From Simmondsia chinensis (lineage: Eukaryota > Streptophyta > Magnoliopsida > Caryophyllales > Simmondsiaceae): 64,000 bases of DNA. A program made the translations under genes and the position numbers. The notes under the pieces were generated by a model. The model did not search any database. It was given only the letters and a program-made list of their open reading frames with translations, and had not been told where the DNA came from. Position 1 is the first letter of the stretch. Each line of letters begins with the position of its first letter. Positions 1 through 11,404 of this stretch are shown piece after piece. The stretch is taken from positions 25,861,438-25,925,437 of the forward strand of contig JAGTTD010000001.1 in assembly GCA_018398585.1 (NCBI GenBank), written 5' to 3'.

Positions 1-658
1 CCGAAAATCCGAGGCTTGAATTTAAACTGATAGAATTGGCGGGAAAATTAGTTGGCGGTTAAATCTGTTAAAATCTGTTGGGTTGCTTGTTGTTCTACTG
101 CTACTGGTCTACTAGTTGTTGCTACTGTGTGTTGCTTGCATTACTACTAATAAGTGCTGTTGTTAGCTAATATAAAAATAATAACATCAGTTAGTAAGCT
201 GCTGCTGTTGGGTACCGATCTGCTGCTGGGTTACTTCTGGTACTGCTATCTGTAGCTGGTGTTGCTGCTGCTCTTGCTGCTACATTGCATACTGCTGTTG
301 CTGTTAGTTACTACTTGCTGGCGCCAATTCAATATTTCAAATATTAGTTAGTTAGGTTCTAGATGCTTCTAAGTAAGTTGTCTAGATTCATTTGCATTGC
401 TTATAATTGCTTGCTATAAATAATTGTGTCCTGGTGTAAATCTGATTCATTCAAGAATTATCAAATACAAGTCTCAATTTGAGATTAAGCTTCTCTCTCA
501 TCTCATTCTCTCTACTTCTTATCTAATTTCCCTTCTTTCTCTCATCTAATTCTAAAACTCTTCTTTCTCATCTAAATTCTATATTCTTTCTCATCTCATA
601 CTCTCAATCTATCCAAATTATATTAGTTTACGTTCGAGGTTCAATCCCGAGCATAACA
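1..658 (+). mobile_element. LTR, right part (chromovirus-type, maybe solo)
   Basis: Reads as the right portion of an LTR whose left end lies outside the window. A CTG/TGC-rich low-complexity stretch (about 90-320) is followed by GGCGCC at 320-325, a TATA box TATAAATAA at 415-423, and CT-rich leader sequence (490-600) of the kind seen in the other chromovirus LTRs here. It ends in ATAACA at 653-658, the usual 3' end of these LTRs. No PBS follows, so it is either a solo LTR or an element cut off at this point. An E2F-like GGCGGGAAA lies at 38-46. The next 50 bases (659-710) are unassigned. Confidence 0.5.
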
Positions 659-710
659 CGCCACTCCTAGAGTTTTCTTAGTATAATTTTGGCGCCTTTT
701 TTTTTTATAA

Positions 711-1329
711 CTAATCATCCTTAGCTCTCAAAGCCTCCAACTTAGTTGGAGAAACTTGATCTTCAATCTGAAAACAAGTGTCCTTCTCTGATGAAAGTTT
801 TATTGGTTTAAAAATATTAAATGTCACTTCCTCATCTTCTTAAGATTAGTTTTCCTTTCTGCACATCAGTCAAGGCCCTTCCTATAGCAAGGAAGGTTCG
901 GCCTAGAATAAGAGGTATTTTTTTATCCTACTCTATGTCAAGCACTACAAAATCAGTTGGAAAGATGAACTTGTCTGTTTTCACCAAGACGTCCTCTACC
1001 AGTCCTTGTGGATACTCGATGGACCTGTCTGCCAATTTAAGTGATACCATGGCGGGCTTTACTTCTCCTAGACCAAGTTTCTTGAAAACAGAGAGTGGCA
1101 TCAAATTTATACTTGCACCTAAATCACATACGACGTTATTAAAAGTACCGGTGCTAATGGTGCAAGGTATTAGAAAACTCCTTGGATCTTTGGGTTTAGG
1201 AGGAAGCTTCTTTTGTAGTATCGCACTACATTCTTCGTTCAGTGCCACGGTCTTGAATTCTTCTAGTCTTCTCCTGTTAGACAGGATTTCTTTCAAGAAT
1301 TTTGCATTTTTGGGAATTTTCTCCAGCAT
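711..1329 (-). pseudogene. Athila retropepsin region, C-terminal part broken
   Basis: An open stretch at 1329-928 encodes the gag-protease linker and an aspartic protease core with the motif CDLGASINLMP. The D-L-G-A form of the active site is usual in Athila, where most retroviruses have DTG or DSG. The flap and second half follow (LADRSIEYPQG, then VLDIE), after which the frame is broken; similarity to Athila sequence continues in other frames to about 711. This part would process the Gag-Pol polyprotein. It follows gag directly and no RT follows it. The plus-strand copy at 10463-11404 is a close homologue and supports the reading. Confidence 0.8.
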
Positions 1330-1379
1330 GTGAGTAAAAGGGACATTAATGGGTAACTTCTTAAAAGTTTCTACAAATT

Positions 1380-4300
1380 GGTTATCTACGTTTTACGTTT
1401 TCAAGTGTTGAGGAAATGGAATTTCTGGTTTGTAGGGCATAGGCTCAACCCTCTTTGATTCACTTTCATCATGGTTTTTGGACTCATCTACTTGTTCATG
1501 TTCAAGGTGTGATGTGGTCTTGGCTGGTTTGTTCGGGCTGTCCTCTCTAGGTGCTTTTTCAAAAGTAATGGCATTTGCGTGCTCTCTAGGGTTAGTCACT
1601 GTGGTACTTGGTAGAGAACCTTGAGACCTCTCTGAGAGTTGGTTTGAAAATTTTTTGACTTGGGTCTCGACGTTTGTAATAGGTTCTTCTTGATTTTGGA
1701 TAGAAACTTCTTGATTTCGAAGATTTGTTTGGTGTTTGTTGCATGAAACTTTTGGTTTCTTGCATAAACTTATTGAACATATCTTCAAGATCAATTTTCT
1801 TTTCTGGTTATGCATAAATAGGCAGTTTTGAATCCCTGGGTCACTCCATAAAAATTTTGGGGGGTTTCCCCACTCGGGATTGTAAGTGTTGGAGTAGGGA
1901 ATGTGTTGTGATTTTTGAAAATCTGAAACAAAATTGGCTTGCTCATGATTTGAAGAGGCAGTGGCAACTGTCTGACATTTTATGCTCGCATGATTTCCTG
2001 CACAAAACTCGCATGTTAGCGTAGGAGATTGTATGGCATTAACACCTACTTTACCCAATTGTTTATGAATCACTGAAATTCGAGCGGATAATGTGGTTAA
2101 TGCGTCTACTTCGTGAATACCTGCAGGTTTCCTTTGCATTGTTCGATCAGCTGTTCTCACTTAGTTGTTGCTAGTCATTACCTCTAGCAACTTGTATGCT
2201 TCGTCTGGTGTCTTGTTATTTAAGGCTCCTCCTGTAGCCGCGTCCACTATTTTTCGGGTAATAGGTGCCAAACCATTTCACAATGTTCGGACTTGCATCT
2301 AAACCGGTAAACCATGGTGTGGGCGCCTTTTTAAAAGCTCTTTATATCGTTCCCACGTGCCATACAATGATTCCATATAATGTTGTGTAAAAGAGATAAT
2401 GTCATTCCTAATTTCGGTTGATTTGGCTGGTGGAAAATATTTAGCAAAAAAGTTTTGTGCCAAATCATCCTATGTGGTGATAGTTGTTGGGAACGTATTT
2501 CAAAACTTTTTCCCTAAACGACTGGACTGGGCGCAGCGAAAAACTAATTTAAAATTCTTAATTTCAAATATAATGCCCTAATCTAATTAAACTATTTAAT
2601 TAGACCTAGATCTTACTCTAATAGACTCATAATATAACAATAAAAAGCATTGGATAAAACGAATATAGACATGGTAAGTAGAATAAACGAAATAAAGGAA
2701 AGAACAAATTAAATATCAAATAATTAATTTAGACATACCTGAAGCGCAAATCCAAACTCCGAATCCGTAGATTCGAAATTAGAAGAAGCTTCTTGACACC
2801 TCAAGATGTTCTCTACAATGACCTCTATTAGCACCGAAGTGTGGACTCACAAAATAATTAAATTAGAAAATTTTTTGAAAATTTTCCTTTTAATCATTCC
2901 AAAAAATAATTGTTCAAGAAAATTATATTAAACAATAATTTTGAAAATCTCTAAAACAATTTTAGGTTTTTCGTCATGGGAAAAAAAAAAAAAAGTTCAA
3001 AAACTCAAAAACAAAAACTAAAATTTTTAATCATACAAAACTCACGGCTATCATACGAGTATATATATGGACACATATAAAGGATGTGGGCCCAGCCCGG
3101 GGCCCACTTGAATGCTCTTTTTTGTGATCTGGGCCGCGCATGCGGCTTCGTTTTACGTAATTTTTTATTTTCTTTTTTTTTTAAATTGTTTTTGTTTAAT
3201 TTTTACATGTATAAAATTTATCTTATGAATCCTATTAATATTATTTTATAAAATTAATTCATCTTGTGAATAAATAATTCATCCCATAAATTTAATTTTA
3301 ATATTTTCAAATAGTACTGAAGTTGAGGCATGTGGAGGAACATCAGGGACAATCTAACTCTAGCTTCAAACAGGTCAAAATCTGATTATCATCTCATGAT
3401 AACAATTGACTGCCATTTAATAAAACTTAATTTTACTAAATAAGTTTTACTGCACTCTAGAATTAAATATATTCACTTAAGAATTTTTTAAATAATTTTA
3501 TTATTGTTATTATTGTGATAATTAACCCTTCTATTAGATATCCGTGAGCATAAACAACCTTAACTACTATCGTTATTTTCTCACCTCTATCATCATAGTT
3601 CTTGACTCGCCCTTCTTGATCAATTCATAATACAGAAATAATTTTCATATTAATTCCAAATGTTAAACTAATGAAATACTCTGGCCAAAGATTCTAGAAT
3701 ATTTTCGTATATTGGCAAATCAACTACAGCGACATCTTTCGTTTCGGATTTCTACTAAAATATCCGTTCCCTCCATACTTCATGCAATTACCCAATGACG
3801 TAATATCCCAGTTACTCAAATTTGACCTCATAATTTTGCGCATCAAAGCAATTAACATTCCATGCACGAGTTCGGACCATTTCTCGGATTTAGAGTTATC
3901 ATTAAAATTAATTATTTCTGATAGCAGTAAAGAAACAACTAATTCAGGTGGTCCTGCTTAGTGTTCCAATCTTATTGTACATAATATTCTTGGATTTCTA
4001 TCTACGTGACCAAGACAAGTCATCAAAAATATCATATTATAGTCTTATTAGACAAGTTGTCCAAACTTATCACCGAAAACGTCCATCTCATGGAATGTTT
4101 TAGAAAAAAAAATCACGCATGTTTGATGCATAAAGCATAATCAGACAATAAATTAATAACACTATTTTGTATATTTAATATTTAAAACTAACTAATTGGG
4201 TTTTTCTAGAACAACTATTTCAACCATAGTACCTGGCGGCAATGACATTAACCATGCCTTGGGCTTATCTCTTAGTGAGAACAGGAATAGTCTTTAGCGA

Positions 4301-4554
4301 ATGGCATGATCACTGATGCCATTGTGCTTAAATGTATCACATGTCTCAAGAAAGTTAGTGATATGCAGATTCGAGTCCTCACTAGGTAGACCGCCAAACT
4401 GAATAGTCTGTTGAATCATTTGTATTATTGCAGGTTTTATTTCAAAATTGTTTGCTTGTATAGGTGGACATCGGATGCTAGAAGTGCATCCACCAATAGT
4501 TGCGATAGCATAATCCTTTAAAGCTCTTTCATTATCATTCTTTTCGTTAGCCAT
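1380..4554 (-). pseudogene. Athila gag, split by an insertion
   Basis: Gag (capsid and nucleocapsid) runs from about 4554 to 4231, is interrupted by the insertion at 4225-2485, and resumes at 2484 to about 1380. The start is taken at the ATG near 4554 (MANEKNDN...), which opens the first recognisable gag residues after the leader. The N-terminal half contains ITNFLETCDTFKHNG, matching the plus-strand copy at 9172. The C-terminal half has a zinc knuckle CEFCAGNHASIKC (C-x2-C-x3-H-x4-C) and a polar linker into protease. Frameshifts and stops are present, for example between 2160 and 2484. Confidence 0.8.
2485..4225. mobile_element. LTR-like insertion (probable solo LTR) with TSD
   Basis: A 1741 bp AT-rich block inserted in Athila gag. 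It starts TGTTGGGAACG and ends CAACC, and is flanked by the 5 bp direct repeat ATAGT (2480-2484 and 4226-4230). Joining the flanks restores the gag sequence seen in the plus-strand copy near 9310, so both ends are well placed. There is no PBS, no PPT and no long coding frame, which fits a solo LTR rather than a whole element. The TGTTGGGAAC terminus suggests a copia-type family, but that is a guess. It includes GC-poor stretches and an A15 tract near 2980. Confidence 0.6.
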
Positions 4555-4689
4555 TGTTTTAGTTCGTTTGGTTTTTCTGATTTGTTGAAGTGTTCTTTCG
4601 ATTTCAGGGTCCAAAGGAATTATTTCATTTTCATTTTGATTTTGCGTACAAAGTAAGACACACAAACATAAAATTCAAAAAAGGATAAC

Positions 4690-5252
4690 AATAATGAGAA
4701 AAATATAATACAAAGCTTAACTAAACCAAATTTTAAGGGGGGAGGGGGTAGTAATACCAATGTTTCAAAAAGCTTTAAAAATATGAACTTAACTTTGAAA
4801 AACTTATTTAAGTGTATGAAAAAGTTAAAAGAAAGATAAAACTAATAAGAAGACTTAAAAATACAACAATCTAATACAAAAACTTAACAAAAACAAAATT
4901 TTAGGGGGGAGAAATACCAATGTTTCGAAAAACTTAAAAATAACAATTCTAGCTTTCAAAATTTTAGCAAAGTGAACTTATGAGTAAAAGAAAGATGAAA
5001 ATAAAGAGAAAATACAAGAAAAAAACAAAAATAACACAAACTTAACAAAACTTGACAAAAGCACAATTTTAAAAGGGGTGCTATACGGATTTTACGAGTA
5101 AAAATAACCTTACAAATAAGATCAAGTGTATGAAATAAATGAAAAAAAAGAAATTTCTTTTTGAAACTTAAACAAAATTTACAAATTTTAACAAAATAAC
5201 TACAAATTAGTGCTAAAACTGGTTGGCATCAATATCATTCAAATAAGAACAA
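4690..5252 (-). repeat. Athila leader with imperfect ~165 bp repeats
   Basis: Non-coding leader between PBS and gag. Three diverged units are visible, each opening with a purine-rich G run (near 4735, 4905 and 5075), then ACCAATG-type sequence and A-rich stretches ending in AAAGAAAGATGAAAA-like text. The same leader type occurs in the reduced Athila copies (8577-8863 minus, 12920-13375 plus). No coding potential seen. Confidence 0.5.
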
Positions 5253-5270
5253 TCCCCTACAACGGCGCCA
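5253..5270 (-). promoter_or_regulatory. Primer-binding site, tRNA-Asp type (mutated)
   Basis: On the minus strand this reads TGGCGCCGTTGTAGGGGA, close to the Athila PBS TGGCGCCGTTGCCGGGGA complementary to the 3' end of tRNA-Asp. It lies 6 nt inside the LTR end. Confidence 0.8.
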
Positions 5271-5276
5271 AAAACT

Positions 5277-6702
5277 TGGTGCTTGGTGTTTGTTTTCTTA
5301 GCAAGTGCAATAAGTTGTATCAAATAATATAGAATGAGTGGAGTATTGTCCCATGAAGATTGTTATTGAATGAGTACTGAAATTAGTAGTGTCAGCACTA
5401 TTTGAAAGACCGAAATTTGAAATTTTTTATATGAAAAAAAATGAAAAGGAACAAAAATGGTTACTGATTTTTAGTGTTCAAATTTTAGAAGATTTTTATG
5501 ATTTAATAAGATCCAATGCATCCAATTTCACCTAGTTGCATAAACACGCCTTTCTATTCTCGATATTCAAGTTGTTATTACATGACGGTCGAAAACCTTA
5601 ATTTTCTAAATATTCTCTCTCGAGTAACATTTAGCATGCTCTTTTATATATTAACTCATTAATCTCTTGCATGAATCAAAATAAGAAAAGAGTTTTGAAG
5701 ATCCACGGTTTTCACTTAAGACCACACAAATTGTGTTAATTTATCTCTAGCATTTGCTCAATTTGTGGTATTTATCACTTTAGCATTCATCATAAATCTC
5801 CTCTTGGACTCATTATGAATTATTATAGGCTTTGAATGATCATCAAGCATTCAAAACTCATGAAGAACAGTGAGAAATACTCAAACAGCGCAATAAACAA
5901 ATTTTTAATATGTTGAATTAGAAAAGAGCGTATATTACAACTTAGGCTGTGTCGTAGCTTTGGAAATACAAAATTAGATCATGGAATACATAATATAAAG
6001 CAAAACTAAAATAAAATCCATGAACTTAACGAAGCAAAAGGATAGAAAGAACTTAAAAATGCAAAATTACAAACTAAACTTTCTTCCTTCACTCCTTTCC
6101 TCTCCTCACGGTTTACCTATGCTTTCTACACTTTGTTTTTGATTTTTGCTGGAAGAATTGATGATAAAAGACCTCCCAAACACTCTTATTTAAAGTGTTT
6201 GAGGTTGGACATACTTGGAATAAAAAACTTTGCAAGCTTGAATCCCATTGCACCTCATTGCCGCCCCCTTCTTACAAGTTTGTGCTTTTGTTTATTTTTG
6301 CATTTTTTCTTTAGCGTTGCCACCCAAAATCAGATCTTACATCAACTTGAACATGTTATTGAAGTGTATAATTCATCCTTGCTCTTGATTTGTACATTTG
6401 GCCGCCCATTCTTGCAAGTTGAAATGAATTGTACATAAACTTGGTTCATCCTTGCTTAAACCGTGTGCAATTGACGTGTTTAACCCATTTTTTTTTGCTT
6501 TTGTTTGATGTATCTTATATTCACTTGTTGATGTTGATGATAAATCCTAGCAAAATTTAGAATAAAATGAGTGGTTTTGCAAGAAAATAGCAATAGGGGC
6601 GAAAAAGAGCAAAAGCAGCAAAAGCGATAAAAGTTTGATGTAAAATGGTTTGAAAATGAACCTAAATGTTATGAATAATTTTATGCTAAATTAGACTTAC
6701 CA
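5277..6702 (-). mobile_element. Athila LTR (1.43 kb)
   Basis: Bounded on the PBS side at 5277 and, in minus orientation, beginning TGGTAAGTCTAATTTAG at 6702 (TGATAAGTC in the plus copies). The sequence parallels the plus-strand LTRs at 15699-17309 and 18335-19753, including the conserved block around 5700-5860 with a stretch on a CACAAATTGTGTTAA-like theme. Apparent short reading frames inside it (for example 6133-6438 on the plus strand) have no recognisable product. Confidence 0.85.
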
Positions 6703-7600
6703 AGGTACTTCCCTCATTTTCTGCAGATTTCAGCCAGCCTCGTCTTGCTTTACGGCTCAGTTGCCATCTCTCGAGTGATCTTTTTTTTCATATTTTCTTT
6801 AGACTGAGGCATGACTCTTCAAAACCTATTATGCAATGATAATCTTAATGCAATCCATTCAAATTAGAGCATCTTCAGCAAAAAAAAAAGGTAAAATAGC
6901 CATGCTAACTAGTGAACTCAAACGCCATGGTTTTATCAAGATAGTGCCTTAGAATAGATTATGTTTTGCAATTAGAACACAAAAATAATTGATTATCAGG
7001 TTATTCAAATCTAGCTAAAGTAAACAAGCTAAAAAAAGTAGAAAAATTGCCTAAAGAGCATGATGATAAGATTAAAAAAAAATTTATGATTTTAAATTGG
7101 TTCAAAATAAAAATTAAAAAGACTAATTATCAAAACTGTATAAAATATAATGAAAATCCTTTTTGTTGGCCGATACTATCTACATCCCTATAGAAAGGCT
7201 CCGAACTATGGAAGGCACTAAAGCCGACTCTGAAAAATAAAATAGGTGTAGACAAAAAACTTTTTCTAAAAATTTTGTTCAAAATTTAAAAGAAATGTGA
7301 AAAAATTGTCTCTTTCGCCCCAAACTTAAAGTTAACATTGTCCTCAATGTTAAAAGAAATAGAAAGAATAAAGCAGTAGGTCAAAGATACTTCCCAGGTT
7401 AGAGGATTGCTTTTTTGATGGTGAATGTTGACATCATATTACCCCCAAACTTGTTTCAAAAACCTATTGAGCAAAATGTAAAGAATCATTAGAAAAAAAA
7501 AAAAAATTAAAGGAAATTAAAGGAAGTAAGTAAATAAAAACTTGGGTTGCCTCCCAAGAAGTGCTTAAGTTATAGTAATTAGCTTGACTTTTTGACAATG
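6703..7600 (-). other. Athila 3' untranslated region
   Basis: Non-coding on both strands. Minus-strand landmarks match the plus copy: TGGGAGGCAACCCAAG at about 7553-7538, GAGGACAATGTTAACTTTAAG near 7325-7345, and a long AT-rich stretch ending at the LTR. The PPT region just before the LTR is degraded (GGGAAGTACC in place of GGGGGTATTT). Confidence 0.65.
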
Positions 7601-7623
7601 ATCTATTTCATATCCTAAAGGAG

Positions 7624-8541
7624 AATGGAGTTTCCTCCATCCACCCTCAATGACCAGTGTCTTCCTTGGATCTTCTTTGTACCCTTCTTTACACGACCAC
7701 CTCCACCCTCCCTAATGATAGGATCCTTGACCTTAATGTGCCATGACTTGAATATCCTTTTCCAATCTTTTCTGCATTATTTTACTGAGTCATCCTTGGC
7801 TCCGAAAACTTCTGACTTCATTCGACAAGTTCGACACTCTATTCGATCACGGGTGGTGGTGTGTCAGTCAAGATAGGTTTAGTCATTGGTGGTGATGTAT
7901 CGATCAAGGGGGTTATGTCACATTGAGGTGGTTCTTCTAATGTGTCTCCATCCCTCAATGCTATGGCGTTAGTTTGTTCTCCTGGATTGGTGACGATATT
8001 GCTAGGCAAGGAATCTTTGGACCTCTCAGAAAGTTGCTCTGATATAGTCTTTACTTGAGTTTCTAAATTTCGGATGGAGGCTTCTTGGTTTCTAAGGATA
8101 GCACTGGTTTCTGGAGTTAAATTTGTCGTTCATGCATGAAGTCCCTAAACATCTCTTCTAAGTCATATTTCTTTTCTTGAGGTGGATGAATGGGTGACGA
8201 AGGTGCTTCGTTATGGTTCCAAGAAATGTTAGAAGTGTTCATCCATCATTGATTAGAGGTGCTAGAGTAAGGGTTCCATTGGGCTTGTTGATAATTTGAC
8301 ATTTAGTTATCCTGTTCAAAACCCAATGAAGAACAACTGTTGCTCACTTGGCATTCCATACTAGCATGGTTACACAAAATTCACATCTAACTATAGGAGT
8401 ATGAGCAATTCTGACACTTATGTTATTCAATTTCTTTTGAATTAGTGAGATTTGAGTAGACAACGCATTAATTTTATGAATTCCCAGTGGCCTACTTGGT
8501 ACTGCTTGATATCGAGATCTCGTACAGTTGTTGCTAGCCAT
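7624..8541 (-). pseudogene. Athila gag C-terminal remnant
   Basis: Opens at ATG 8541 with MASNN, which is an internal methionine of full-length Athila gag, immediately after the leader. It keeps the segment before the zinc knuckle and a damaged knuckle (CEFC then HASMEC in register after a small deletion), then a run similar to the gag C-terminus (EKKYDLEEMFRDFM). Stops and frameshifts follow, and it passes into the 3' untranslated region without any protease. The homologous remnant is at 13378-14190. It cannot encode a complete capsid. Confidence 0.65.
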
Positions 8542-8705
8542 CACCTCTAGCAACATTCTGTATTAAATTTTTGGATCTGAGGGAGCAATGAAAAAAAAAA
8601 AAAAAAAAAAAAAACTTAAAAGTTAAAAGAAGGATAAAAATAATGAGAAAGGACAAAGATACAACACTCTAATACAAAACTTAACAAAACCAAAATTTTT
8701 TTTTT

Positions 8706-8722
8706 GGGGGGGGGGGGGGGGG
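8706..8722. repeat. G17 homopolymer
   Basis: Seventeen G after a T run, in the leader of the reduced Athila copy, at the same place where the related leader at 4735 has GGGGGGAGGGGG. Likely expansion of a purine run; length may be unreliable in assembly. Confidence 0.8.
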
Positions 8723-9030
8723 ATACTAATGTTTTGAAAACTTAAAAATAACAATTTTAACTTTTAAAATTTTAACAAAGTAAACTTATAAGTAAAAAAA
8801 GATGAAAATAAATAGAAAACACAAGAAAAACAACAAAATAACACAAAATTTTCAAAACTTAACAAGGAGAAGGAAGGAAGGAAAGTTTGGCTTGTAATTT
8901 TGTATTTTTAAGGTCTTTCTATCCTTTTCTTCTTTAAAGTTCAAGAATTTTGTCTTAGTTTTTCTTTATATTATGTATAGCATGAACTAATTTAGTCTTT
9001 CCAAGGCTATGATGTGGCCTAAAAGATTAC

Positions 9031-10462
9031 ACTGTCCCTACTGTTGGTGGATGCACTTCTCGCATTCGACGTCCACCCATACAAGCAAACAATTTTTAAA
9101 TAAAACCCGTGATAATAAAAATGATAGAAGAGACTGCTTAAGTTGGCGGTCTACCTAGTGAAGACCCGAATTTGCATATCACTAACTTTCTTGAGATATG
9201 TGATACATTTAAGCATAATGGCGTTAGTGATGATGCTGTTCGCCTAAGACTATTCCCTTTCTCACTAAGAGACAAGGCCAAGGCATGGTTAATGTCATTG
9301 ACTTCGGGTACCATCACCACATGCGATGATTTGGCACAAAAAATTCTTGCTAAATATTTTCCACTAGCCAAATTAGCCAAAAATGAGGAATGACATTACC
9401 TCTTTTTCGCAATACAATATGGAATCATTTTATGACGTGTGGGAATGATATAAAGAGATTTTAAGAAGGTGCCCACAACATGATTTACTAGTTTGAATGC
9501 AACTCCAAATGTTTTACAATGGTTTGGCACCGAATATCCAAACAATAATGGACGTAGCTATTGCAGGAGCCCTAAACAACAAGACACCAAATGAAGCATA
9601 CGAGTTGCTAGAGGTAATGGCTAGCAACAACTATGCGAGAACAACTGATCAAACAATGCAAAGGAAACCTACCGGCATTCACGAAGTAGACGCATTAACC
9701 ACATTGTTCGCTCAAATTTCAATGATTCAGAAACAGTTGGGTAACATATGTGTTAATGCCATACAATCTCTTATGCTAACATGCAAGTTTTGTGCAGGAA
9801 ATCATGTGAGCATAGAATGTCAGATAGGGAACCCCTTTGCCACAGCCTCTTTAAATCACGAGGAAGCCAATTTTGTTTCAAATTTTCAAAAATCACAACA
9901 CAATTCCTATTCCAACACTTACAATCCTTAGTGAAGAAACCACCCAAATTTTTCATGGAATAACCAAGGGATTCAAAGATAACCCACTCACTCATCACAA
10001 GAAAAGAAAATTGATCTTGAAGATATGTTCAGTAAGTTTATGCAAGAAACCAGTAGTTTTATGCAACAAACACAAACAAATCTTCGAAATCAAAAAGCTT
10101 CTATCTGAAATCAAGAAGCTTCGATTAGAAACCTCGTGACTCAAATTGGAAAAATTTCAAATCAAATCTCTGAAAGGTCTCAAGGTTCCTTACCTAGTAA
10201 CATAGTTACTAACCCACGAGAGCACGTCCAAGCAATTGAATTAAGAAGTGGGAAAACTCTAAATGAACCAACTCAGGTAACCAAGTCCGCACAAAACAAA
10301 CAATCCCTAATCAACCTATCCACATACACGAAGCACGAAATGGAAAATAGGAAAGGGACAGAAATCCAAAACAAAGACGAACCAAAAAAGGCCGAAGCTC
10401 AACCCTACAAACCGAAGATCCTGTTCCCTCAACGTTTGAAAAAAACAAAAGTGGACAAATAA
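9031..10462 (+). pseudogene. Athila gag, N-truncated and frameshifted
   Basis: Homologous to the minus-strand gag at 1380-4554. The 5' end is missing; the first recognisable codons are near 9040 and the conserved HITNFLEICDTFKHNG block is at 9172. Open pieces at 9172-9393, 9497-9931 and 10136-10462 lie in different frames. The nucleocapsid knuckle CKFCAGNHVSIEC (C-x2-C-x3-H-x4-C) is at about 9780-9820. A polar C-terminal tail precedes protease. It would have formed virus-like particles, but cannot now be translated as one protein. Confidence 0.8.
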
Positions 10463-11404
10463 TTTGGTAAAGTTTTGGTAGTTTTCAAAAAATTACATAT
10501 TAATGTCCCTTTTGCTGGTATGTTAGAGCAGATGCCCAAATAAGCAAAATTTATGAAGGAATTTTATCTAACAAAAAGAAGTTGGGAGAATTCGAAATGG
10601 TGGCACTAACTGAAGAATGCAATGCCATACTCCAAAAGAAGTTACATCTCAAGCTAAAAGATCCAAGGAGTTTAACTATACCTTGCATCATTAGCACCAT
10701 TAGCTTTGTTAAAATTTTATGTGATTTAGGTACAAGCATAAATTTAATGCCTCTCTCTGTGTTCAAGAAGCTTGGCTTAGGAGAGGTGAAGCCCACTATA
10801 GTATCTCTCCAATTAGCAGACAGATCGATCAAGTATCCAAGAGGTGTGGTTGATGACGTCTTAGTGAAGGTTAACAAATTCATCTTAATGGACGATTTCA
10901 TAATACCTGACATGGAAGAGGATCGAGAGATACCTCTTATTCTTGGACGACCCTTCCTTTCTATAGGAAGGACCCTGATCGATGTGCAACAAGGGAAGCT
11001 TATTTTAAGGGTGTACGATGAACAAGTAACCTTCAACGTTTTTAATGCTATGAAATTTCCCACGGACATGGATTCTTGTTTTAAGGATGATATTGTAGAC
11101 AATTTGGTCGTTGAGAAGTTCAGAGACACATTCCCTAAGTTACCACTTGAAGCATGTCTAACAAAGGCAGGGACCTTAGACATTGAGAACGAATTGATAA
11201 CAGAATGTGGCCAATACCTGGAGGATTATGAACCTTTCGATTTGCACCATGAAGCAAGAGTGGAGGACATACAAGCAATTGAAACACAACAGAGAATAAG
11301 AGAAGATGAGCCTCCAAATCTTGAGCACAAGCCACTGCCATCTCGTCTCAAGTATGCTTATCTTGGTAATTCTAACACTTATCCTGTTATTATTAATGCT
11401 TCCT
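10463..11404 (+). pseudogene. Athila retropepsin
   Basis: The best-preserved Athila coding segment here: an open frame of 276 codons at 10582-11412. The protease motif CDLGTSINLMPLSVF is followed by LADRSIKYPRG (flap region) and LILGRPFLSIGRTLIDV, the conserved C-terminal protease block. About 120 residues of connector then lead toward RT. The linker upstream (10463-10581) is in another frame. Comparison with the minus copy (928-1329) shows the same domain order. Confidence 0.85.

Larger units (their letters stand above)
711..6702 (-). mobile_element. Athila-like Ty3/gypsy element B, 3' truncated
   Basis: On the minus strand the order is LTR (6702-5277), PBS for tRNA-Asp (5270-5253), leader, gag and protease. 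RT, RNase H, integrase and the 3' LTR are absent; similarity stops near 711. Gag is split by a 1741 bp insertion (2485-4225). The tRNA-Asp PBS, the DLGAS protease motif and the gag sequence identify the Athila lineage. The LTR is also preceded upstream (6703 and higher) by the 3' part of another Athila copy, so it is shared by two internal regions. Confidence 0.85.
6703..8863 (-). mobile_element. Reduced, pol-less Athila derivative (minus copy)
   Basis: In minus orientation: leader (8863-8577), a short gag remnant opening at the ATG at 8541, then directly the Athila 3' untranslated region (about 7600-6703), which runs into the LTR at 6702. Protease, RT and integrase are missing. The plus-strand copy at 12902-17309 has the same order and nearly the same leader/gag breakpoint, so this is probably a non-autonomous family that amplified, not a one-off deletion. 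The 5' LTR and PBS of this copy are missing; a plus-strand LTR fragment abuts at 8865. Confidence 0.7.

Noticed and set aside
60..320. CTG/TGC-rich stretch as a possible coding triplet repeat
   Set aside because: No open frame through it; it reads as low-complexity U3 sequence.
625..660. tRNA-like GGTTCAATCC near the end of the first LTR
   Set aside because: Looks like a B box, but there is no A box at a suitable distance and no cloverleaf; it is LTR end sequence.
821..1333. Open frame of 170 codons on the plus strand
   Set aside because: It is the reverse strand of the Athila protease (928-1329), which has clear motifs on the minus strand.
2820..3360. Possible host gene in the AT-rich insertion
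   Set aside because: No frame above background and no splice-like coding pattern; bounded by a TSD as a transposon insertion.
4690..5252. Repeat array as CRISPR
   Set aside because: Units are diverged, about 165 bp long, inside an Athila leader in plant DNA; no spacer structure.
6133..6438. Open frame of 101 codons on the plus strand
   Set aside because: Lies inside the Athila LTR in antisense; no recognisable product and not conserved in the other LTR copies.
10551..11183. Open frame of 210 codons on the minus strand
   Set aside because: Antisense shadow of Athila protease (10582-11412).
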